Part shown: in pieces, positions 23,906 to 33,000 of the stretch
Layout of the letters: each line of letters starts with the position of its first letter
Position numbering within the stretch: position 1 is the first letter of the stretch
NCBI GenBank assembly: GCA_964017145.1
Contig: OZ024842.1
Span: 1,178,001 to 1,242,000 of the forward strand
Direction of reading: 5' to 3'
Origin: Agrocybe praecox
Taxonomy: Eukaryota > Basidiomycota > Agaricomycetes > Agaricales > Agrocybaceae
DNA length: 64,000 nucleotides
Position numbers and translations under genes: made by a program
Notes under the pieces: generated by a model
The model's input: only the letters and a program-made list of their open reading frames with translations
Databases searched by the model: none
Told to the model about the DNA's origin: nothing

Positions 23906-23918
23906 TCCGACTCCATAG
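22093..23918 (+). CDS. Two-repeat single-pass membrane protein, copy 8 (tail truncated)
   Basis: Exons are 22093-22205, 22269-22548, 22609-22757, 22807-23103, 23159-23167 (9 nt), 23230-23605 and 23697-23918, giving 481 aa. Start is MPTLSTTIEDTSP. Repeat 1 has FSFYGTGIQIYGAKRSNHG. Repeat 2 has FSGAAVAVYGAVGPN, FYRPQTMLFQAGNL and LSIDYAEVFT. The TM helix at about 287-310 is followed by RWR. Exon 4 is one 297-nt block covering what the array genes split into 43 + 1 + about 250 nt. The tail runs parallel to copy 9 until PNL and then stops at IPTP, about 70 residues early. The divergence point coincides with the edge of the inverted repeat, so the end was probably replaced by the rearrangement and its PPxY motif lost. 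Confidence 0.78.
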
Positions 23919-25015
23919 TTGACGTTCGCATCCATACGCAAGTCCCCGTGGCGGCGGTAAGGCGGGCACTGGTCACCGGTCACTCGGAGTGGACTAACCT
24001 AATTCCAGAACACCACATATGATCATGACCAACGCCACACTTATAATATTTGGGACGTAGTATATAGTACTACTTCATGCATGTCTGTCTATAGGCTCCT
24101 ACTGAAAGAAGCAAAAGAAATATCCAAGCTTGCATATGTGGTGATGGCCTATACTAGTCCTAAGCCAGTAGTACTAGCCATTTCGAAGGCACAAACACGA
24201 ATGTGGAGGTATGATGAAATAGAAATAAACTCGAACAAAATACACCAAGACCGAACAAACAGCGAGACGCCCTAAATGGCGGACTCCATGCATCATGCCT
24301 TTGATAATTGAATGATATAGGAGCTATGATAGGAGTGGGCGCTTAGAGGCCCCAGATACCATCAGGCTGACCAGGAACGGTTCCTGGAACAAATTATGGA
24401 TATTAGCGAGCTCATGCATCATGGTTCGTCCTCAGAGTTAAGCCAATACTTTTTTTGGATCTCTGGCTTGTGGTTCGATACGCGTCTCTGCATGCAGGTC
24501 CAGGATCGACTGTAATCCTGAGCGTCTAATTTGATTTGATTTTGATGAGAAAACGATGATGTCATGCGACAAGGACAAGTTCAAGGTCGCGACTAAAATT
24601 GACAGTGTACTGCCCGATATCTTCCAAGTTCTAATGTGTATGCCGCCTGCCCTGCTTAAAACCTAAAGCTAAAGAGCGGTGGTCGTATTAACCCTTGATG
24701 GGTCCGGCTTATCTTTCTTAGAAGAATCGTGCTTTGTACATGCCTATTTTGTGCGGACTGGGTTGAGCTAATTGTTTTAGAAAGGTATACCGGCGTACAT
24801 ACATCATGATCGTCGACATTCATTTATCCAAGTCTTGTTCCAAAAACCAATGATCGTATACTATACATTCGTTACCAATGTTCTCTATATCATAATATAG
24901 TACAATGAAAAGGGCTCCCCGACAACCAAAATCTAAAAAGTTCATGATCATGATCCCGAGGAAAGCCACTACAAGAAAGGCATCGCCAATCCATCAAGCA
25001 CATCCCATAGAGCAG
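23905..25015 (+). repeat. Inverted-repeat block, left arm
   Basis: It is homologous in inverse orientation to about 27768-29085, except for its middle 373 bp (24403-24775), which matches in direct orientation. It begins within the last codons of copy 8. Limits are estimated by eye. Confidence 0.8.
24403..24775 (+). repeat. Flipped segment inside the inverted repeat, copy 1
   Basis: It matches 28025-28398 in direct orientation although both flanks match in inverse orientation. It starts attagc and ends gctaat, giving short terminal inverted repeats. Confidence 0.75.
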
Positions 25016-25036
25016 TCACATCATCGCGGTTGGACG

Positions 25037-27432
25037 AGCGGTCTATGAACGCCTGTTGAACACAAGCCCCTGAGATCGACGGCGGACGCACTCGAGAGTC
25101 AATATCACATGATAGTTTGTGTTCTAAATTAAAATTGATCGCGGCAGGCAGTGCTGAACATGCACTGGTGCCACCTTCCATGATGTATGTCATCCTAGGA
25201 CGAACTTTGGTCACGACCTATTTTCCCGACGGCAGTTTGTACTCTGGAACTCGGCGCGCTTCTCTGCGTAGCAAGAAAATGAAAGGACTCGGAATTTGCA
25301 AGAAAGAAGGAAACGAAAGGATCTATACTCTTACACCACCTCTGTCAAGGGACCAGACGTTGGTATGACCAAATGTGGGCGATTAGCTTCACAGCCTCAA
25401 AGTGAGGGCATCTACTGATTGGCCGCCCCATGATGTTAAAGAATAGATATAGACGAATCAACAGGGACCGCCTCTTTATGGGAATCGTATTCAAAGAGGG
25501 TGTTTCTCAATGCACCAGAACCTGACTTTCCTCATTCTCCTCATAAAGTGCGCCGAGACTCCCAGGGCGTGATTTGGATCCTTTCTCTGTCGCCAACGTC
25601 GGCACTTGGTTACCTAGGGAGATCATTGCGTCTCAATGCCTACGCTCAGCACGACGATTGAGGATACCTCTCCCGTTATCGTGTACTCTGGAAGTGCGGG
25701 AGGAGATTGGATAACGGGGACATCTGGAAATGACTCCGCAACGGATCAGTATGCATATTCTCTTCAAATTTGCTATCGGCTTCTGATCATACTGTCATAA
25801 ATCTGCTATAGGTATTCTCAGAGCAGCTTCATGGTCACACAAACACCTAATGCGAGCATATCGTTCTCGTTCTATGGCACTGGCGTACAAATATACGGAG
25901 CGAAACGTTCGAACCATGGTTTGTTCCAGGTCCAGATCGACTCGACAGTTTATCCACAAGTCAGCGGGAACGCGAGCAATCCAGAGATCTTTCAGACGGC
26001 TCTATTCTCCACGGTTGCGCTTGATAATGGTTTCCATAATGTTACGATGAGGAACGTAGGGCCTGGTACAGCGCTAGATATTGATTTCGTACGTTTTCTT
26101 GATTGATTTGACGAACGATCAGCTGGACTTGATATTCTTCCTCTATAGCTCACCTGGCAAACGCCTATAGGATTTACCAATGAAGCTCTGGTATCGGTGA
26201 CGGCACAAGATTCCGACTCGTCGTTCAAGTACACACCAGAGTCCGAATGGAATGCGAGTCCGCCGAATCTTGGGATGTTCTCAGGTGGTTCCGGGCAGTA
26301 CGTCGACTTCTTTAATTTAACAATTCGGTTGATAATTTCCACTTAGTGTTACGACGACTGCAGGTGCTTGTGTGGAGTACACGTTTTCAGGCGCCACCGT
26401 TGCTATATTCGGTCCCGTAGGCCCCAACGGTGCACCTTATTCAGTACAGCTGGACCAGGGACCCCCTGCCAACTATTCCTCGTACAAAAGATTTTACCGA
26501 CCACAGACCATGTTGTTCCAAGCTGGTAATCTTGCATCGGGTCAGCACACTATACGGATTGTCTCTGAGGCCTGGAATAATTCGGCTTTGACGTTGGGCA
26601 TTGACTATGCGGAGGTGTTTACTGCTACTTCACTACAGAAAAGGTATGTTCGCTTGAATGTTACTTACTTAATCAACGACTGAATAATGGAAACTTAGCT
26701 CTGCTGCGTGAGTTGCATTTTACGCAAATATTGACGAAGCGGCTTTATACTAAAATCCAAAGGTAGATTATCAACTGGAGCTATTATAGGTATCTCCATA
26801 GGGTCTTTGGCCCTCTTCCTCCTCCTTCTGGTTCTTGTACTTTATATCATACTCCGTTGGCGTGCTGCACCTTTCGTAAACTTGAAAACTGGATTCCTTC
26901 GTTTAAAGGAAAAGTCCAAAAGGAAGACATCGGTACCAGGGATTTCCACCTCGCAGGAATTTGATTATCAGCCTATTATTACACCCACTGGTGTTTCAGA
27001 AGGCGAATATGTGCGGCCCAATAATTCACAGAATCCCTCACACACCCCGTTGAATGGTATCACATCTCCTTCTTCGGGCATGTGGCCTTCATCTGGTGGC
27101 ACATATGCACCGACTACGGAGATGATGATCTCTGATCATCCTAATGTGCGTGTTCTAGTATTAGAGTCCCTAATCCCTGATTCGTATCATTATCATTAAC
27201 GCACAACCCTCTTTTTTTTTCAGTCAACTTCACAAGCGCAAGTAATCACTATTCCATTCACGTCGGATGGGAAATACCGTCCTGATCTATCTGCAACATC
27301 TACGCCGCTGCTAATGCCGCCTCCACAAAGGCAAAGTCAGGTGCACCACAGAAGCTCCAGTACGCCATCTGCATCTGCTCGACATCCGGGACTCCTCAGC
27401 CTGCCTCCGGGAGCGAGGTCGCCCAGTCCGAA
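25037..27432 (+). repeat. Direct duplication, unit 2 (carries copy 9)
   Basis: Second copy of 21489-23905. It includes about 600 bp upstream of the start codon, so regulatory sequence is duplicated too. Confidence 0.85.
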
Positions 27433-27655
27433 TCTGCTTCCACCAGGTGGACTGCAAGCCCAGGCAGTGCTTACACCCGTGAGACGGCCTGGGCAGGCGG
27501 GGTATGTTGAGTCGAGACGACAGAATGTGATGCCGTTTGAGAATGTGGCGATGGGGAGCAGTGCGACGACGACTAGTACCGGTGGTGGAACCAGTCATAC
27601 TGCGGAATCGATGATGTCGCCACTGCCACCTCTGTATCAACGGGACCCTTCTTAG
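25636..27655 (+). CDS. Two-repeat single-pass membrane protein with PPLY tail, copy 9
   Basis: Exons are 25636-25748, 25812-26088, 26149-26297, 26347-26643, 26699-26707 (9 nt), 26767-27145 and 27224-27655, giving 551 aa. It is a close sister of copy 8, with the same exon plan and the same nine-base exon just before the TM exon. Repeat 1 has FSFYGTGVQIYGAKRSNHG. Repeat 2 has FSGATVAIFGPVGPN, RPQTMLFQAGNL and LGIDYAEVFT. The TM helix at about 286-309 is followed by RWRAAPF. The cytosolic tail of about 240 residues is rich in Pro and Ser and ends LPPLYQRDPS, so a PPxY motif is placed as in the array genes despite unrelated surrounding tail sequence. No signal peptide. It appears intact. Confidence 0.82.
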
Positions 27656-27767
27656 TTGTTGATGATGCTGATGTTTTGATTCGGGTCGTAGAGTTGTGTT
27701 GTAGGCACGGGCTGCGCACTATCATGGCCGCGTCGAGGAGTTGCTGTGATTCGGTAATGAACGTTAA

Positions 27768-29085
27768 TGGCTATGGGATGCCATGCTTGATGGATTGGCT
27801 GTTCCTCGCCGTCTTGTGTTGACTTTCCTCGGGATGTGCATGATCATGAACTTTTATTTTTATCTTATTTTGGAAATTTGGTTGTCTTGGACCCTTTTTT
27901 TGTTGCATTATGATATAACGAACATTAGTCACGAATGTATAGTATACGATCATTGGTTTTTGAGATAGGACTTGGACAAATGAATGTAGATGATTATGAT
28001 GTATGTATATACCTCTCTAAATCAATTAGCGATCTCATGCTCAGAGTTAAGCCAATGTTTTTTTTTAAATCTCTAGCCTATGGCCCGATGCGCGTCTCTG
28101 CATGCAGGTCCAGGATTGACAGTCATCGACTGTAGTCCTGAGCGTCTAATTTGGTTTTGATGAGGAGATGATGATGATGATGATGTTGTCACACGACAAG
28201 GTCAAGTTCAAGGTCGCGACCAAAATCGACAGTGTATTGCCCGATAGCTTCCAAGTTCTATGTGTATGACGCCTGCCCAGCTCAATACCTAAAGCTAAAG
28301 TGTGGTGCTCGTATTAGCCCTTGGTGGGAGCTTACCTTCCCCAGAAGAATCGTGCTTTGTACATACCTACTTTGCAGTGCGTGCTGGGTTGAGCTAATAG
28401 CCATGATTTGTTCCAGGATCCGGAACCGTTCACTGAAGCTGGTCAATCAGCTGGTATGTTATATATGCATGGCATATGCGTCATCGTACCCCCAAGTTCT
28501 ACTATTCCATCAGGCCTACACGACACACTTCAAACACCACAGTTAATCATTAAACCATCTCCAATCCGGCTGTCGTTCGCCGGATAAACATAACTCTGGG
28601 GTAGGTGCTACATATATGTTATAACTGTTGGTATCTGGGGCCTCTAAGCTCCCACTCCTATCATAGCTCCTATTTCATTCAATTATCAAAGACATGATGT
28701 ATGGAGTCACTAGTCCTCCATTTAGGGCGTCTCGCGGTTTGTCCGGTCTTGGTGTATTTTGTATTCTATGTCATCATGCCTCCACATTCGTGAATTAAGT
28801 TGTGTCTTCGAAATGGCTAGTACTAGCCTAGGACTAATATAAGCATGCAAGCTTGGATTTTTCTTTTCTTCTTTGAGTAGAAGTCTATAGACAGACATAT
28901 GCATGAAGCTATTGCATACCAGAGTACGTCCCAAATAAGTGTGGCGTTGATCATGGGTGTGGTGTTGTTCTGGAATTAGGTTAGTCCACTCTCGCCGGTG
29001 ACCGCCTTACTGCCGCCACCCGGGGGACTTGGGCATGGATGTGAACGTAAGAAGTTTTGGATCTGGATAAGATTAGATTGGGGGC
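27768..29085 (-). repeat. Inverted-repeat block, right arm
   Basis: Inverse match of 23905-25015. It carries about 160 bp of extra AT-rich sequence near 28455-28620. At its far end (about 29085-29050, minus strand) it keeps a scrap that aligns with the copy 8 PNLI codons. Confidence 0.78.
28025..28398 (+). repeat. Flipped segment inside the inverted repeat, copy 2
   Basis: Direct match of 24403-24775, bounded by aattagc and gctaat. It contains an expanded GAT run near 28165. Confidence 0.75.
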
Positions 29086-30001
29086 TTGAAGATCAAGGAA
29101 GAGAAGAAAGGAAATAGAAAGGAAATGCAAGGGTGGATAATGGCTAGGTGCGGCCGTCTCGTATGTTACGACGCCCAGGTCTGATGCATGGTGCTGAGAC
29201 CATAAGAAAATATGATATCTGAGCAACCGCAAGTGTTTAGTACACGGAATGCTAGATTGAGAATAGTAGGCCGCGATCGCGAGAATAGAAGATATGGATT
29301 TTTCCGTGAGCTCAGCCCAAGAATGACTACCGGTAGTTCGTACGTATGGCTTGTATCGAAACTCGTACTATGATGCATGGTACGGTGGCGATAGCATAGG
29401 TCCAGAGGCTCAGCCTACGTTACAAGCTGGGTTAGTGGTCTACTGCACTTGGATTTTGAATGGGAATACCGAAATGAAAAGGCGCCGTTGGTTGCGCTCA
29501 AGTTACGTTGTGTGAGGTACATAAATAATTACGAGGTATGTTATCAATATGTTATGGTTACGTACGGAAGAAAGAGATCAATTTCAGGGGAGATTCTGTC
29601 ATGATTCGTTGATTCCGGTGGATGAACGCTAATGGGACTCGGGAGGCGTAGGGTGGTCCTGGAGACACGCATGGTTTGACGGTTGTCAGTCTTGTCAGTT
29701 GAATGCTTATCTTAGTGGACCCTGTGACAGAAAACAGCGAGCGTTGATGTCAGAGCACAAGGCGACCTTAAGGCGTGTGTGAAAAGGGATCAGAGTAAAT
29801 AATAGTCCTTTTTGTTTTCATCTTACTTTGTATGTGATCACCTCGAAACACATTATGGCCAGCAGCAGCATGCATCCAGGAGTTCAAGGGAGTCCTAGCA
29901 GCCACCATGCAGCGGCAGGCAACCGCGATGCATTTCATCCTGCAAATAATAATATCGCTCCAGTCCCTCGTTCTTCCTCCCTTCCTCTTTCTTTCCCAAG
30001 A
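29086..30001. other. Spacer upstream of the RhoGAP gene
   Basis: No gene is supported. An in-frame upstream ATG at 29855 would add 49 residues to the RhoGAP, but I prefer the downstream start. Confidence 0.5.
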
Positions 30002-33000
30002 ATGGGTGCCTCTCAGAGCAAGCACGCCCCGTCGTCGTCTGGCACGGCGAGCAAAGGTATCACCAGTGCCGCAGTAGCCGGCGGCATCAAGCTCAAACGC
30101 GCCTTTGCCGCAAAACGGAAGAAGACGGGCGATGGTTCAGCCTCATCTTCCCCTGCCAGTGTTTTGTCTCCTGCTCCATCATTATCATCTGCCGACCAGC
30201 GACCTACGGTGTTGACCACGACCACGACCACTACTACTAGCCCATTAAGCGCATCGTCATCATCATATTATCATCAGGTGCGCAACAAGGTTTCAATCAG
30301 CGATAATTGTAATTTACTTAATATCGTGTGTATGCTAAAAGGCGCAGGCTTCGTCTCAAGAACAACGACAACCGCAGGAGGCTGTTTCATCGCATCGGAA
30401 TCATCCGCCATCAACACCGACGATATCCTTACCGCCTGTGTCCTTGAAAAAACAACTAGGACAGTCACCCACTAGAGTTTCGCAGAGTATTTCCAACGTT
30501 CCTGGAGGACCGTCATCCCCACGCCTAGCCCAAGTCCAACCCTCGCAATCACAATCACAACTACCCCTGACAACCGCTTCTCCTCCTCCTACTGCTACTA
30601 CCGTCACTTCTCCTGGTAGTGCCACCGTGTCACTCTCACCCCCTGGCACAATGAACGTGAATAGAAGCTCTGTGATCCCTCTGAGTCCGGGTATTACATC
30701 TGCGGTTACATATATTTCGATGTTGGATAGACAAGAGGAGGCGATCATGGTGAAGCAGAGGGAGGAGAAGGAGGTTGCGTTGCAGAAGGAAAAGGAGCGC
30801 GAACAAAAGGAGGAGCAGCAGAAGAAACAACTGCCGCAGCAGCCTCAACCACAACGGCGACAGTTGCCCACACCTCCGATGACTGCCGCTGGTCCCAGTA
30901 GTTTGGCGGATATCGATGCATCCTCACCGAGTACAGTACCCACAACAACTATTTCACCTACTCCGACACCTACACCTGAAGCTATACTACCTACACCGCC
31001 CTCATCGTCATCTTCTGCCTCTCCACCCACGACAATTACTACCTCTTCTACTACATCTACATCCCCACCCTCATCTCCACCTTCGAACAAAGACTCATGG
31101 CGGAAAAGCGACTCAACGAACAGCTATCACACCATCCGCCCCCCGCGACCTACTCTGCACACTCTCAACGCATCAACGAACGCAAACAGAGCTTCATACG
31201 CGTCTTCGCACCCCTCATCGCCGTCGTCACCATCACCGACAGCGACATCTCGACCTGTGTCGTGGGCTGAGTCGTTCCAAAGTGCGAGGACCGTTGTGCA
31301 AGGGCAAGGAGCAACACAGGGACAAGGACAAGGAAGGCCGCTCAGTGCGTTGTTCGTCGGTGGGGGTGTTGAGAAGGTTGAAGAGGGTGAGGAAGAGGGG
31401 GCAGGCAGCGACGGCGATGATCATGAGCATGATTATAGTGGGAGACGGCGAAGGAGTGAAGATGATATTGGAGAATCATCTGAGGAGAGCGAAGGAGAGA
31501 GCGATATTGGGCTGGACAACACGGACACGGCGTCGAGCGTGACGAGTGCGAGTGCTGCGTCGAGTTCCAAGGCGGCTAGCTTGGATCATGGGTCGGCGGC
31601 TTCTGGAGTGTCTGAGAGGAAGATCGTGTTGAAGAGACGGTCGATGTCATTGGGCGATGCGAGTCCTAGCCAGTATGTTCCTCGTCTCGTGCCGACTCCC
31701 GCTGCTACTGTGGACACCTTGAGCCCAAAGAAGATCAAGCAGCCTTCATTGTCGATATCCGAAGGCGTTCCTCCTATTTCTGGTCCCCATCCAAATCCAC
31801 AGTCCAAGGCAAGTGGGTCGAACTTGCGTGGGCGATTGGCTGCGTGGGCTTCAGGCAGTGGTACATCCTCATCATCGTCAGCTTCTTCTTCCGCATCGAT
31901 ATCGTTTTCCTCTTCGTCTTCCTCCTCCCTGGCCGAGTCGCAAGAGCGCGATTTGCCTGCACTCCCCGCCACCTCGCCTGCATCCCCGATGATGCACGGG
32001 GCGGTGTTTGGTCCTGGGCCGCAATCTTTGGCAGTGCACATGTGGGCCCAGGGCGCGTCGTCGGCGGCGTCGGCCTCATCACAGGGACAGGGGCCATACA
32101 ATCATCATGCAGAACAACAGATGAATGCCAGCAATGGCACTTCGAATCTGAATTTGATGCAGCAGAGTCAGGGGACAACAGTACCGTCACGTCAGGCACG
32201 GCAAGCCGTATTCCCACAGCAGGCACAACAGCACCAACAGGCGTATTCGTATCCGATTCCTCAAAGACAACAACAACACGTACCTGCTCCTGCCAGCAGT
32301 GCACATACGTATATGCCCCCTCCCCCGCAACAACAACAACAGACTCTGAACGTCCTTCAACCGCACCCGCAGCAGCCTTCGCGATCTCCTGCAATAAGCC
32401 TCACTTCTAGTGGATTTGGACTGGCGAGGAGGGCTGTAGAGAAGATGGGCATGGGCAAATGGGGATTCGGGAGTGGGAGCAGTGGTGGTGGTGGTGCCTC
32501 GAATTCGAATTCGGCTCCGTCAAGTTGGGTGCCCCCGCCGAGCGTGATGGCATCTTCTGCGTCTACGTCCTCTGTGTCTGGCATGATTGGACGTGGGATG
32601 ACGGGTACGCCTCCGCCTCCGCCCCCGCCTCAGCAGACGGGTGGGCAGGGAATGAGCCTTTTTGGGTATGCGATACAGCGCGTTGCGTCTGGGTCGCATC
32701 ATTCTCATTCGGGGAGCACGAGTGGGTATACGAGTTCGTCGGAGGATAAAGTCGGGAAGAAGGAGAGGAAGGAGAGGGAGAAACGAGAAAAGGTGGATAG
32801 GGAGCGGGAGTATGTGCATGCCAAGACCTCTTCGTCGGTTTCTTCGTCTTCGATTGGTGGTGGGTTGTCGGTGCCTGCTTCGCCGTCGAAGCGTTCGCAT
32901 GCGCTTTTTGGACCTGGGCATGGACATGGACACGCACATGGTACTACTGGGGGGAGCATATCCTCAGCGTGGAGTATGGACTCTTCGTCTCGCAATCCCG

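Noticed and set aside
30916..31542. 208-codon plus-strand frame overlapping the RhoGAP
   Set aside because: It is out of frame with the domain-bearing protein and consists of His/Leu/Arg repeats, the usual product of a shifted Ser/Pro-rich frame.
31774..32394. 206-codon minus-strand frame inside the RhoGAP gene
   Set aside because: It is the complement of Ser/Gln-rich low-complexity coding sequence. Such sequence lacks stops on both strands, and this frame has no domain of its own.
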